From assembly GCA_900541555.1 (NCBI GenBank), contig UQKE01000043.1:1-20111 (forward strand): a stretch of DNA of 20,111 nt. Direction: 5' to 3'. The translations under genes were made by a program, and so were the position numbers. Source of the stretch: an uncultured Porphyromonadaceae bacterium (GTDB lineage: Bacteria; Bacteroidota; Bacteroidia; Bacteroidales; Muribaculaceae). Shown here piece by piece: positions 7,481 through 16,182 of this stretch (its first letter is position 1; each line of letters opens with the position of its first letter). The notes below the pieces were generated by a model. It ran no database searches and had not been told where the DNA came from. It was given only the letters and a program-made list of their open reading frames with translations.

Positions 7481-8730
7481 ACGGAAAAATTTGGTTGGTG
7501 GCACGGCGCGAGTTTTCCGTGCGCGTGAAAAAACGGTCGTTTATTGTAATGACAATATTGATGCCGTTTCTGATGGCGGCATTGGTATTGATGCCGATGT
7601 TTCTTGCCATGATAAAAGACGGCGACCGTAAAACGGTGGCAGTTGTCGACAATACGGGGCTGTATGCGCCGGCATTGAAAAGCAATGCTTCGTATTTGTT
7701 TGTCCCGACGGAAAAGATGACGGCCGGAATGCGGTCGGATTCCACAGATATAGATGCGGTGGTGCATATCACCGGCAATTTGGTCGACAATCCGGCAGGC
7801 GCGGCGATCTATTCCCGCGAGGAAATTCCTGCCGATTTGACGGAATATGTGGGCGCCGTCTTGACCGAAGAAGCGCGAAAAGAGAAATTTGCGCGCTACG
7901 ACATCCCCGGGCTGGATGCCATTATCGCCGATGTGCAGCAACCGGTGGCGGTGGCCACCATTCGATGGACCGACGACGGCGAGCAGCAGTCGATGGCGGA
8001 TTTGATTGCCGCGACCGGCATGTTGCTGACGTTTCTCACTTATCTTTTTGTCATGAGCTACGGCGGCATGGTGTTGCAAAGTGTGGCGGAAGAAAAGTCA
8101 AACCGCATTGTCGAGCTGATGGTGTCGAGCGTGCGCCCGTATCAATTGATGATGGGGAAAATCGTTGGCATCGGGCTGGTGGGGCTGTTCCAAATGCTCG
8201 TGTGGGCCGTGATGCTTGCTGTGATATTCATGGGCGTGGGCGCGATGTCGGACACCGGCGTTTCGGCAGATTCGGTGGCTGAGATATTCTCGGCAGTCTT
8301 GTCGTTGCCTTTGGTGGAAATCGTGACGCTGTTCGTGTTGTATTTCATTGGCGGGTATTTGCTTTATGCTTCAATTCTTGCCGCTTGCGGCGCGTCGGTC
8401 AACGACGCGCAGGATTCGCAACAATTTTTGATGCCGGTGATGGTGTTGATGCTGTTTGCTTTCTATGCCGGTTTCTATGGCAGCACGAATCCCGACGGGC
8501 CGTTGGCCTATTGGTGCTCGTTCATTCCGTTCACATCGCCAATCGTGATGATGGTGAGGGTGCCTTATGGCATTCCCGTGTATGAGGAAATTTTGTCGAT
8601 AGCGCTGCTCTACGTTTCTGCATTGGTGCTTTTGGCGCTTTCTGCAAAAGTCTATCGTACCGGCATTTTGATGTACGGGAAAAAAATTTCGTTCAAGGAG
8701 ATGTTGCGCTGGCTGAAGCCTCACCATTAG
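7477..8730 (+). CDS. ABC-2 type permease, NatB/YhaP-like
   Basis: Membrane subunit of 417 aa paired with the preceding ATPase, its ATG overlapping the ATPase stop codon. The layout fits ABC2_membrane_3: a cytoplasmic N-terminus (MNGKIWLVARREFSVRVKKRSF), a first membrane helix (about 22-46), a large extracytoplasmic domain (about 50-180), then a cluster of five or so helices to about residue 400. The string VAEEKSNRIVELMVSSVRPYQLMMGKI near 205-230 is the conserved cytoplasmic coupling segment of this family (E-K-x-x-R-x-x-E-x-L). The product should form a homodimer with two NatA-like ATPases in the inner membrane. The substrate is unknown. Confidence 0.92.
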   Translation: MNGKIWLVARREFSVRVKKRSFIVMTILMPFLMAALVLMPMFLAMIKDGDRKTVAVVDNTGLYAPALKSNASYLFVPTEKMTAGMRSDSTDIDAVVHITGNLVDNPAGAAIYSREEIPADLTEYVGAVLTEEARKEKFARYDIPGLDAIIADVQQPVAVATIRWTDDGEQQSMADLIAATGMLLTFLTYLFVMSYGGMVLQSVAEEKSNRIVELMVSSVRPYQLMMGKIVGIGLVGLFQMLVWAVMLAVIFMGVGAMSDTGVSADSVAEIFSAVLSLPLVEIVTLFVLYFIGGYLLYASILAACGASVNDAQDSQQFLMPVMVLMLFAFYAGFYGSTNPDGPLAYWCSFIPFTSPIVMMVRVPYGIPVYEEILSIALLYVSALVLLALSAKVYRTGILMYGKKISFKEMLRWLKPHH

Positions 8731-8766
8731 GACAATATATCGGGCAATTCGGATAATTTATATTAA

Positions 8767-8792
8767 TAAAACATGCTCTTTAACATGTTTTA
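8767..8792. terminator. Hairpin terminator after the NatAB-like genes
   Basis: Nine-base perfect stem (TAAAACATG 8767-8775, CATGTTTTA 8784-8792) with an eight-base loop, 36 bases after the permease stop. The stem is AT-rich and carries its own T run on the right arm, so it could act as a weak terminator. A protein-binding palindrome is the alternative. Confidence 0.4.
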
Positions 8793-8808
8793 AGCCTTTG
8801 CGCTTTTA

Positions 8809-8828
8809 TTTATGACATATATCATAAA
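8809..8828 (+). promoter_or_regulatory. Crp/Fnr-like palindrome upstream of the RND pump
   Basis: Seven-base arms TTTATGA and TCATAAA around CATATA, with core TATGA-N6-TCATA (8811-8826). The 5-6-5 layout is that of Crp/Fnr family sites. It lies 21 bases before the -7 box at 8848-8855, where no TTTG -33 element exists. It would be centred near -41.5 if transcription starts about five bases after the box, the class II activator position. Almost the same element recurs at 16513-16528. The regulator is not in the window. Confidence 0.5.
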
Positions 8829-8847
8829 ATCTACTGTTTCTTGTCTG

Positions 8848-8855
8848 TAATTTTG
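8848..8855 (+). promoter_or_regulatory. -7 box of the RND efflux operon
   Basis: TAATTTTG matches TAnnTTTG. No TTTG is found 17-23 bases upstream, so this promoter looks weak without an activator. A TACTGT half-site (8832-8837) lies just before it and a full TACTGT palindrome just after it. Confidence 0.5.
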
Positions 8856-8864
8856 CACGTAATT

Positions 8865-8880
8865 TACTGTGTGTACAGTA
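8865..8880 (+). promoter_or_regulatory. Candidate repressor operator of the RND pump
   Basis: Perfect inverted repeat TACTGT-GTGT-ACAGTA starting about ten bases after the -7 box, just past the expected transcription start. RND pumps are often controlled by TetR-type repressors bound at such positions, but no tetR-like gene is present in the window, so the family is a guess. Confidence 0.4.
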
Positions 8881-8927
8881 TTTTTGGTAGCAGAATAATG
8901 AGAAATACAAAAGGTTATAGAATTTTT

Positions 8928-10103
8928 ATGAGTAAATTGACGTTATTGGGCTCGATGAAGCAAATGGCTTTGTCGGCCTTGATTTTTGGAGTAGCCTTGA
9001 CTTCTTGCGGAAAGAAGGATGGCGAAGGACAGATGCAGCAATCTGCGCCTGCCGTAGGCGTTGTGACAGTGAAAAAGTCCAATGCGGTTTTTGAAACACT
9101 CTATCCTGCAACAATCAAAGGTAAAAAAGATGTGGAAATTCGTCCGCAAGTTTCGGGATTTATCACGCAAGTTTGTGTCGACGAGGGGCAAAAGGTTTCG
9201 GCCGGCCAAACTTTGTTTATCATCGACCAAGTGCAATATGAAGCAGCCGTGCGTCAAGCAGAAGCTTCTGTTGCCGCTGCGCAAGAGGCAGTGAACAGCG
9301 CGACGATCACGGCGCGCAACAAGCAGACGCTTTTCAACAAGAATGTGATTAGCGACTATGAAAATCAGTTGGCGCAAAACGATTTGGCTACTGCAAAAGC
9401 AAATCTTGCCCAAGCGAAAGCCGGTTTGGTGAACGCGAAGAAAAATTTGTCGTTCACGGTGGTGAAAGCACCGTCGGCCGGATATGTGGGTTCTATTCCG
9501 AATCGTGAAGGTTCGTTGGCGAGCCCGTCGTCGGCACAACCCTTGACCACGGTGTCCGACATTTCGGAAGTCTATGCCTATATATCGTTCAATGAAAAGC
9601 AAGTGCTCGAAATGACGCAGAATGGCGCAGTTTCGTTGGAACAAGCTCTTGGCGAAATGCCTGATGTGCGGTTGAAATTGGCCAACGGTTCTTATTATTC
9701 GGAAACGGGGAAATTCTCCACAATCACCGGTTTGCTCGACAATGCGACGGGCTCGGCGACGGTTCGCGTTTTGTTCCCGAATCAAAATGGAATGCTTCGA
9801 AGCGGTTCCACGGGTTCGATTGTGATTCCGGTGCATGCCAATGACGTCATTCTTATTCCGCAAAATGCGACGAATGAGATACAAGACCAGAAATTTGCTT
9901 ATGTAGTCGGGAAAGACAATAAAGTTTCGTCACGCCCGATTCAAGTGCTTGCGCAAAACGACGGGCAGAACTATGCTGTCGTTTCCGGCCTTAGCGACGG
10001 AGAACGCATCGTCGTGGAAGGCGTTGGCGTGTCGGTTCGCGACGGAAGCGTGATAACGCCGGTAGATGCCGCCAAGCAACAAGCAGCGCAACAGAAACAA
10101 TAG
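8928..10103 (+). CDS. RND efflux membrane fusion lipoprotein, AcrA/MexA-like
   Basis: Periplasmic adaptor of a tripartite efflux pump, 391 aa from this start. The N-terminus has a lipoprotein signal with lipobox ALTSC (Cys27), so it is probably anchored to the inner membrane by lipid. Order of parts: lipoyl half (EIRPQVSGFITQVCVDEGQKVSAGQTLF, about 68-95), an Ala-rich helical hairpin (about 100-165), the second lipoyl half (TVVKAPSAGYVG), then beta-barrel and membrane-proximal domains. The start is uncertain: in-frame ATGs at 8898 and 8955 are alternatives, and a longer frame reaches 8841, but that lies upstream of the predicted transcription start. Only 27 bases separate it from the transporter gene. 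Confidence 0.93.
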   Translation: MSKLTLLGSMKQMALSALIFGVALTSCGKKDGEGQMQQSAPAVGVVTVKKSNAVFETLYPATIKGKKDVEIRPQVSGFITQVCVDEGQKVSAGQTLFIIDQVQYEAAVRQAEASVAAAQEAVNSATITARNKQTLFNKNVISDYENQLAQNDLATAKANLAQAKAGLVNAKKNLSFTVVKAPSAGYVGSIPNREGSLASPSSAQPLTTVSDISEVYAYISFNEKQVLEMTQNGAVSLEQALGEMPDVRLKLANGSYYSETGKFSTITGLLDNATGSATVRVLFPNQNGMLRSGSTGSIVIPVHANDVILIPQNATNEIQDQKFAYVVGKDNKVSSRPIQVLAQNDGQNYAVVSGLSDGERIVVEGVGVSVRDGSVITPVDAAKQQAAQQKQ

Positions 10104-10130
10104 AGAAACAAACGCAGAAATTAAGCAACA

Positions 10131-13100
10131 ATGAAATTAGACAGATTTATAAACAGGCCGGTACTATCGACCGTTATATCCATATTTATTGTCATTTTGG
10201 GTATTATCGGTATGCTGTGGCTGCCGATTACGCAGTATCCGGACATGGCACCGCCGACAATCAACGTGTCGACGACCTATACGGGAGCCGATGCCCAAAC
10301 GGTGTTGAATTCCGTGATTGCTCCGCTTGAAGAGCAAATCAACGGCGCGGAAGGCATGACCTACATGGAATCGGAGGCTACCAATACGGGTAGTGCCGGC
10401 ATCACGGTATATTTCAAGCAAGGCTTTGACCCCGACATGGCAGCCGTCGACGTGCAAAACCGCGTGTCGAAAGCGCTGAACATGTTGCCGGCGGAAGTGA
10501 CGAAGGTGGGTGTCATCACGCAAAAACGCCAAACGTCCATGCTTGTCGTGTTCTCGCTTTATTCTCCCGACGATTCTTACGATGCGGAGTTTATCGAGAA
10601 CTATATGAAAATCAATGTAATTCCGCAGATACAGCGTGTGAATGGCGTGGGCGACGCGATGGTGATGGGTGCCAGCTACTCAATGCGTATTTGGCTGAAA
10701 CCCGACGTGATGGCGCAATATGGGCTGATGCCTACCGATGTGGTCACTGCGCTTTCGGAACAAAACATAGAAGCAGCTCCGGGTCAGTTTGGAGAGCAGG
10801 GAAACCAAAGCTTCCAATACGTGATGCGCTACAAGGGGCGCTTGGTGACTCCGGAAGAATTTGAAAATATCGTCATTCGCGCTACGAGCGATGGCGAGGT
10901 GCTTTACTTGAAGGACATTGCCGAATTGGAACTCGGCCGTGAAACCTACGGATTCAAAAACAAGACAAACGGACATGCTGCCGTGTCGGCAATGGTGATG
11001 CAGACGGCAGGTTCGAATGCGACGGAAGTCGTTGCCGGCGTGTTGGCCGAACTTGAAAAAGCAAAGAAGGACCTTCCGAAAGGATTGGACTTCAATGTGA
11101 CGATGAACACGAACGACTTCTTGTATGCGTCGATCGAAGAAGTGATCAAGACGTTGATTGAGGCATTTATCTTGGTGTTCCTTGTGGTTTACGTCTTCTT
11201 GCAGGACCTTCGTTCCACGATCATTCCGGCCATCGCGATTCCTGTGGCGTTGATTGGTACGTTCTTCGGGCTTTACCTGATAGGTTTCTCCATCAACTTG
11301 TTGACGCTCTCGGCCCTTGTGCTTGCGATTGCGATTGTGGTCGACGATGCGATAGTGGTGGTCGAGGCCGTCCATGCGAAGCTCGATGAGGGCTATGCTT
11401 CGGCGAAGCAGGCCGCAATCGACGCGATGCGCGAAATAGGCGGCGCGATCGTTTCCATCACGCTTGTGATGATGCTGGTGTTCGTTCCGGTGTCGTTCAT
11501 GCCGGGCACGTCGGGCACGTTCTATCAGCAATTCGGAATGACAATGGCGATCGCCATCGGATTGTCGGCACTGAACGCATTGACGTTGTCGCCGGCCCTT
11601 TGCGCCGTGTTCTTGCGTCCGCATAAAGACGAGCCGGGCAAAAAGAAAAACATCGTAAAGCGATTCCACTCGGGATTCAACTACTACTATGACAAGGTGC
11701 TCAACCATTATAAAGGATATGCAAATTTCTTTATTCGCCATAAAATCACATCGTTTGGCATTGTGGGCGCCAGCATTGTAGGGCTCGTAATGTTGATGGT
11801 ATCGACTTCTACGGCACTTGTCCCGACGGAAGACACGGGCGTGCTTCTGGGCATGGTCAGCATGCCTCCGGGCACATCCATGGAAAAGACGGAAAAGACG
11901 CTCGACGAGGTAGACAAGATATTGGCGCAGATTCCGGCCGTCGACAGCCGTACGGAAATTTTGGGTTACAGCATCATAGCAGGCCAAGGCAACAACTATG
12001 GCACGTTCTTTATCCGGTTGAAGGATTGGAGCGAGCGTTCCGAAGAAGAGAGCGCAAGCGCCGTGCTCGCCCAAGTTTACCAAATGGTTGGACAAAAGGT
12101 GAAAGACGGAACGGTGATATTGCTTCAACCGCCGATGATTTCCGGATATTCCGCAACGAGCGGTTTCGAAGTGAAATTGCAGGATAGGACGGGTGGCGAC
12201 ATCAACAACTTCTTCCAGATTTATCAGAAGTTTATTGCCGCTCTCAACCAACGTCCGGAAATACAGCAGGCTTATTCAGCCTTCAACCCGACGTTCCCGC
12301 AGTATATGATTGATGTGGATGTCGTGAAAACGAAGCAGGCCGGTATCAGCCCGAGCGTGGTTTTGTCGACGTTGCAAGGTTATTATGGCGGTATGTATAT
12401 ATCCAACTTCAACCGTTTCGGAAAACTTTACCGCGTGATGATGCAGGCCGATCCGTCGGCGCGTATCTCGCCTGAGACGTTGAATCAGGTGAAAGTGCGT
12501 GTCGGGACGGAAATGGCGCCGATCACCAACTTCATTTCGCTTCGCCGCGTCTACGGTCCGGACGTGATCAACCGTTTCAACATGTTTACGTCCATATCGG
12601 TGACCGGTATGCCGAACGAAGGTTATAGCAACGGCGATGCCATCAACGCCATTCGCGAAGTGGCTGCCGAAACGCTTCCGCAAGGATTCAGCTATGAATT
12701 CTCCGGCTTGACGCGAGAGGAACAAAACACGTCGGCAGCATCGACGGCAATCGTATTCGGATTGTGCTTGCTGTTTGTCTATTTGCTTCTTTCGGCGCAA
12801 TATGAAAGCTACATTTTGCCGTTGTCGGTTATTTTGTCTGTGCCGTTCGGTTTGATGGGTTCGTTCATTTTTGCCAAGATATTTGGCATCAACAACAACA
12901 TTTATTTGCAAATCGGGTTGATCATGTTGATTGGCTTGTTGGCAAAGAATGCCATCTTGATTGTCGAATTTGCCCTCGACCGCCGCAAGACGGGCATGAG
13001 CATCACAGGTGCGGCCATTGCCGGCGCGGCAGCTCGTTTGCGCCCGATCTTGATGACGTCGTTTGCGATGATTATCGGATTGTTGCCGCTGATGTTTGCT

Positions 13101-13304
13101 TCGGGCGTCGGCGCCAACGGAAACCGCTCGCTCGGAACGGGTGCCGTAGGTGGCATGTTGATAGGCATGATTCTTCAAGTTTTGATTGTGCCGGCATTGT
13201 TCGTGGCTTGCCAGAAGATACAAGAGAAGATTTCTCCGATCAAGTGGAAAGACACAGACAATACGGACGTGGAAGATCAAATCGAGCAGTATACACGTAA
13301 TTAA
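10131..13304 (+). CDS. RND multidrug efflux transporter, HAE1 family, AcrB-like
   Basis: Inner-membrane proton-driven drug exporter of 1057 aa, the usual HAE1 length with 12 membrane helices and two large periplasmic loops. The N-terminus is typical (MKLDRFINRPVLSTVISIFIVILG, then LPITQYPDMAPPTI). The proton-relay residues are present: Asp405 and Asp406 in VVDDAIVVVE of helix 4, and Lys939 in GLLAKNAILIVEFA of helix 10, matching D407, D408 and K940 of E. coli AcrB. It should work as a trimer coupled to the lipoprotein adaptor upstream and the outer-membrane factor 12 bases downstream. Drug specificity cannot be predicted. The frame is intact throughout. Confidence 0.97.
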   Translation: MKLDRFINRPVLSTVISIFIVILGIIGMLWLPITQYPDMAPPTINVSTTYTGADAQTVLNSVIAPLEEQINGAEGMTYMESEATNTGSAGITVYFKQGFDPDMAAVDVQNRVSKALNMLPAEVTKVGVITQKRQTSMLVVFSLYSPDDSYDAEFIENYMKINVIPQIQRVNGVGDAMVMGASYSMRIWLKPDVMAQYGLMPTDVVTALSEQNIEAAPGQFGEQGNQSFQYVMRYKGRLVTPEEFENIVIRATSDGEVLYLKDIAELELGRETYGFKNKTNGHAAVSAMVMQTAGSNATEVVAGVLAELEKAKKDLPKGLDFNVTMNTNDFLYASIEEVIKTLIEAFILVFLVVYVFLQDLRSTIIPAIAIPVALIGTFFGLYLIGFSINLLTLSALVLAIAIVVDDAIVVVEAVHAKLDEGYASAKQAAIDAMREIGGAIVSITLVMMLVFVPVSFMPGTSGTFYQQFGMTMAIAIGLSALNALTLSPALCAVFLRPHKDEPGKKKNIVKRFHSGFNYYYDKVLNHYKGYANFFIRHKITSFGIVGASIVGLVMLMVSTSTALVPTEDTGVLLGMVSMPPGTSMEKTEKTLDEVDKILAQIPAVDSRTEILGYSIIAGQGNNYGTFFIRLKDWSERSEEESASAVLAQVYQMVGQKVKDGTVILLQPPMISGYSATSGFEVKLQDRTGGDINNFFQIYQKFIAALNQRPEIQQAYSAFNPTFPQYMIDVDVVKTKQAGISPSVVLSTLQGYYGGMYISNFNRFGKLYRVMMQADPSARISPETLNQVKVRVGTEMAPITNFISLRRVYGPDVINRFNMFTSISVTGMPNEGYSNGDAINAIREVAAETLPQGFSYEFSGLTREEQNTSAASTAIVFGLCLLFVYLLLSAQYESYILPLSVILSVPFGLMGSFIFAKIFGINNNIYLQIGLIMLIGLLAKNAILIVEFALDRRKTGMSITGAAIAGAAARLRPILMTSFAMIIGLLPLMFASGVGANGNRSLGTGAVGGMLIGMILQVLIVPALFVACQKIQEKISPIKWKDTDNTDVEDQIEQYTRN

Positions 13305-13316
13305 AACAGACTATCG

Positions 13317-14702
13317 ATGAAACAAAATAGAATAATCACAATGGCTCTTGTCGCGGCGATTGCCGCGACAACGACCAGCTGCCACATTTACAAAAAATTC
13401 GAATTGCCCGAAGAAGGGCTTGCCGGAGAAGTGGCAGAAGCGCAAAAAGAGGAAATCGATTCAACGTCGTTGGGAAATGTGGCATGGGACGACATGTTTA
13501 CCGACCCCCAATTGCAGGCGTTGATTCAGATAGCGCTCGACAATAACGTGGATTTGGAGAATGCGCGATTGAATGTGGAAATAGCCAACGCCCAATTGCT
13601 CGGCTCGAAGTTGAGCTATTTGCCATCGTTGTCGCTCACGCCGAATGGCGGCACGGCATCCTATGGCGGATCGAAAATCACGCGCGACACATGGTCGTAT
13701 CAAATTCCGGTGACGGCAAGTTGGGAAATCGACATCTTCGGGCGTTTGCTCAACACGAAGCGCCAAGCCCAGTCGGCAGTGCTCCAAAGTGAAGCATACC
13801 AGCAAGCTGCCCGCGCTCAAATCATCAGCGGGGTGGCGAATTGCTACTACACGATTGTGATGCTTGAACGCCAATTGCAAATACTGAACGAAACTGCCGA
13901 CATTTGGAAGCAAAGCATTCAGACGATGCAGGATTTAAAAGAAGCCGGACGCTACAATGAAGTGGCTGTCGTGCAAAGCAAGGCAAACTATAATAGCTTG
14001 CTCGCAACGATTCCGCAAACGGAAGTGTCGTTGTATCAAGCATACAACACCTTGTCGCTCCTCCTGAACCGTCCGTATCAGAAATGGGATGTAGACACGG
14101 CCTACGAACCCGCATTCCCTGAATATATGGAAGAAGGCGTGCCTTTGAAATACCTTGCGGCCCGTCCCGACGTGAAGGCGGCAGAGCAATCGCTTGCTTC
14201 GGCTTATTATGCGACGAATCTCGCACGGACTGCATTCTATCCGAATTTGGTGATTTCGGCAAGCGGCGGCTTTACCAACTTGCTGGGATCGGTGATCAAG
14301 AATCCGGGCGAATGGTTCTTCCAGCTTGCAGGACAATTGACAGCTCCGTTGTTTAATCGCGGGCAAAACATTGCCACGTTGAAAGCAGCCAAGGCGCAAC
14401 AAGAACAGACGTTGAACAATTTCGAATATACCGTGCTTAGCGCAGGCGCAGAGGTGTCGGACGCATTGGTGGCGTATACGAAAAACAAAGAACGTGCCGT
14501 GAACTTGAAAGCGCAAGTCGAAAATTTGTCGAAAGCAGTGGAATACAACAACGATTTGTTGAAATATGGCACGGCTACTTATCTTGAAGTGCTCACCGCC
14601 CAACAATCGCTTTTGAGCGCGCAAATGTCGGAAATACAATGCCTGCTCGAAATCCAGCAATCGGCAATCAGCTTGTATCAAGCTCTTGGCGGAGGACGAT
14701 AG
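13317..14702 (+). CDS. RND efflux outer-membrane factor lipoprotein, OprM/NodT family
   Basis: Outer-membrane channel of the tripartite pump, 461 aa. The N-terminal signal ends in lipobox TTSC (Cys22), giving a lipid-anchored form as in OprM. Two similar halves with long coiled helices follow the TolC/OEP pattern: the first contains LQALIQIALDNNVDLENARLNVEIANAQL, the second YLAARPDVKAAEQSLASAYY. The string ASWEIDIFGRL is a family hallmark, and the end (GTATYLEVLTAQQSLLSAQ, then ISLYQALGGG) is highly characteristic. It closes the pump operon, 12 bases after the transporter gene. Confidence 0.95.
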   Translation: MKQNRIITMALVAAIAATTTSCHIYKKFELPEEGLAGEVAEAQKEEIDSTSLGNVAWDDMFTDPQLQALIQIALDNNVDLENARLNVEIANAQLLGSKLSYLPSLSLTPNGGTASYGGSKITRDTWSYQIPVTASWEIDIFGRLLNTKRQAQSAVLQSEAYQQAARAQIISGVANCYYTIVMLERQLQILNETADIWKQSIQTMQDLKEAGRYNEVAVVQSKANYNSLLATIPQTEVSLYQAYNTLSLLLNRPYQKWDVDTAYEPAFPEYMEEGVPLKYLAARPDVKAAEQSLASAYYATNLARTAFYPNLVISASGGFTNLLGSVIKNPGEWFFQLAGQLTAPLFNRGQNIATLKAAKAQQEQTLNNFEYTVLSAGAEVSDALVAYTKNKERAVNLKAQVENLSKAVEYNNDLLKYGTATYLEVLTAQQSLLSAQMSEIQCLLEIQQSAISLYQALGGGR

Positions 14703-14729
14703 GAATTTACAAACTCTAAATAAGACACA

Positions 14730-15527
14730 ATGATTAGTCCATTAGCATTTGTTGACCCCGCAGCCAAGCTCGGCAACAACGTAACAGTGCATCCGTTTGC
14801 CTATATCGACAAGGATGTGGAGATTGGAGACGATTGCGTCGTAATGCCGAACGCAAGCATTATGGAAGGCGCGCGCCTCGGAAAAAACGTGAAAGTCTAC
14901 AATGGAGCGATTGTCAGCGCCGATCCGCAGGATTTCCGCTGGAAAGGCGAGCGTTCGTTTTGCTTGATAGGCGACAATGTGGTGATTCGGGAGATGGCAA
15001 TCGTCAACCGGAGCATTCATGAAGGCGGTTCTACAAAAATTGGCAGCAATTCGTTTATCATGGCCGAATCGCATGTGGGACACGATACGGAAGTATGCGA
15101 CAATTGCGTGCTTGGAAACAATGTGTTGATTTCAGGCGACGTGAGAATCGAAAGCTGCACGGTATTGTCGACCGGCGTGAAAGTGTATGAAAAAAGCCGC
15201 ATCGGGCAATGGTGTTTCATCAAGGGCGGCTGCCGTATTTCCGGCAACGTCCCGCCGTTTGTGATTCTTGCACACAATCCTGCCGCTTACTATGGCGTGA
15301 ATGCTACAATCATGCGCCATCATAACGTTTTCAGCGAGGAGGATATCGACGATATCGCAAAGGCATATCGGCATATTTACCAATGCAACGTGTCGCTGTT
15401 CAATGCCGTGAAGCGCATCGAGGCCGATATTCAAGAAAGCAAAGTGCGCAATGCGATTTTGGCATTCATCAAAGAATGCAACAACAAGCTGATAGCACTT
15501 CCAAAATTGGACGTATACGATCGATAA
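14730..15527 (+). CDS. lpxA: LpxA-like UDP-N-acetylglucosamine O-acyltransferase, divergent
   Basis: Left-handed beta-helix acyltransferase of 265 aa. LpxA moves a hydroxyacyl chain from acyl carrier protein to UDP-GlcNAc as the first step of lipid A synthesis. Hexapeptide repeats run from residue 1 to about 185, followed by a helical tail. DPQD (65-68), HVGHD (115-119, with H118 matching the catalytic H125 of E. coli), VPPFVI and YGVN are retained. However, the positions of E. coli H144 and the AVHQF loop (H160, Q161) read SGD and VKVYE, so this may be a second, divergent LpxA-like enzyme with altered acyl or sugar specificity. It starts 27 bases after the pump operon with no promoter visible between, so it may be co-transcribed with the efflux genes. 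Confidence 0.75.
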   Translation: MISPLAFVDPAAKLGNNVTVHPFAYIDKDVEIGDDCVVMPNASIMEGARLGKNVKVYNGAIVSADPQDFRWKGERSFCLIGDNVVIREMAIVNRSIHEGGSTKIGSNSFIMAESHVGHDTEVCDNCVLGNNVLISGDVRIESCTVLSTGVKVYEKSRIGQWCFIKGGCRISGNVPPFVILAHNPAAYYGVNATIMRHHNVFSEEDIDDIAKAYRHIYQCNVSLFNAVKRIEADIQESKVRNAILAFIKECNNKLIALPKLDVYDR

Positions 15528-15548
15528 TAGCCAATTAATAGATTGAGG

Positions 15549-15587
15549 CGGGAAGCGGGGTTTTCAACTCTCGCTTCTCGTTTTTTT
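15549..15587 (+). terminator. Rho-independent terminator after the lpxA-like gene
   Basis: CGGGAAGCG (15549-15557) pairs with CGCTTCTCG (15572-15580) with one G-U pair, and further weak pairs extend inward. Seven T residues follow (15581-15587). It lies between two convergent genes and ends the rightward transcript only six bases before the stop of the leftward gene. Confidence 0.75.
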
Positions 15588-15593
15588 ATGGGA

Positions 15594-16073
15594 TCATAAG
15601 AGCAGCGTGGCAACGGCGTAGAAAGGGAATAAGGCAATGGCGGCCACGCAAAAGACAACGAGCCACGTCAGGGTGCGTTCCGACCAGCTCCGGCAGTCGT
15701 CGAGTTGCCCTTGCTTCCATTTCTTTTCTGTTTTTATGGCATGGACGATTGCGACGGCTGCAAATGGCAGCAGCATGTAGAAAAACGGATTGAGGAACGC
15801 TTTGATGAAAGTGCCTTTCGAAAATATAAAAGCAACGATGGCAATCGTAACGATCACGGCAGTTGTGCGGGAGTAGGGGTTTTTCTGTGGGCCGGCAACA
15901 GCTTGCGCTCCGGCGAAAAGCGTGCGATTCAATTCCGGCACTACTCCTGCCGGAGTCCAATCTTTCAAGCCTTTGTGCCAAACAAGCGTTTTCGGCGTTA
16001 CGCCAAGGATGCGCAATTCATCCATGGCGAAAGGCCCCGTGCTTTTCCCGTTTTGAACAATCCAATAATTCAT
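15594..16073 (-). CDS. GYF_2-domain membrane protein
   Basis: Protein of 159 aa. A longer frame to 16181 runs through the tandem repeat; ATG at 16073 is preferred because it begins with the domain and lies right after a promoter. Residues 3-52 form a GYF_2 domain (YWIVQNGKSTGPFAMDEL, then TLVWHKGLKDWTPAG), a protein-interaction fold common in Bacteroidetes membrane proteins. Three hydrophobic segments follow (about 70-87, 91-112 and 134-159), with a KKWKQ-rich loop between the last two. The GYF_2 part should face the cytoplasm. Function is unknown; relatives often sit in small membrane proteins of unclear role. It is transcribed convergently with the lpxA-like gene. Confidence 0.8.
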   Translation of the reverse strand: MNYWIVQNGKSTGPFAMDELRILGVTPKTLVWHKGLKDWTPAGVVPELNRTLFAGAQAVAGPQKNPYSRTTAVIVTIAIVAFIFSKGTFIKAFLNPFFYMLLPFAAVAIVHAIKTEKKWKQGQLDDCRSWSERTLTWLVVFCVAAIALFPFYAVATLLL

Positions 16074-16077
16074 AGTA

Positions 16078-16108
16078 CAAATATAGTGCAAGCCGAGGGA
16101 AAAGCAAA
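16078..16108 (-). promoter_or_regulatory. Proximal promoter of the GYF_2 gene (repeat unit 1)
   Basis: On the minus strand TTTG (16105-16108), 19 bases, TATATTTG (16078-16085). The ATG at 16073 begins five bases after the box, so this promoter would give a leaderless or nearly leaderless message. Confidence 0.65.
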
Positions 16109-16151
16109 GAACTTGTTCGATTTGCTTTTCCGAGGCGCCGCCTGTATTATC

Positions 16152-16182
16152 CAAATATAGTGCAAGCCGAGGGAAAAGCAAA
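16152..16182 (-). promoter_or_regulatory. Distal duplicate promoter of the GYF_2 gene (repeat unit 2)
   Basis: Exact copy of the proximal promoter: TTTG (16179-16182), 19 bases, TATATTTG (16152-16159). Its transcript would carry about 74 bases of leader including the hairpin of unit 1. Confidence 0.55.

Noticed and set aside
10680..12251. 523-codon open frame on the minus strand inside the RND transporter gene
   Set aside because: It is fully antisense to an intact HAE1 gene with all key residues; the translation is rich in His, Arg and Gln as expected from the reverse of this codon bias, with no domain visible.
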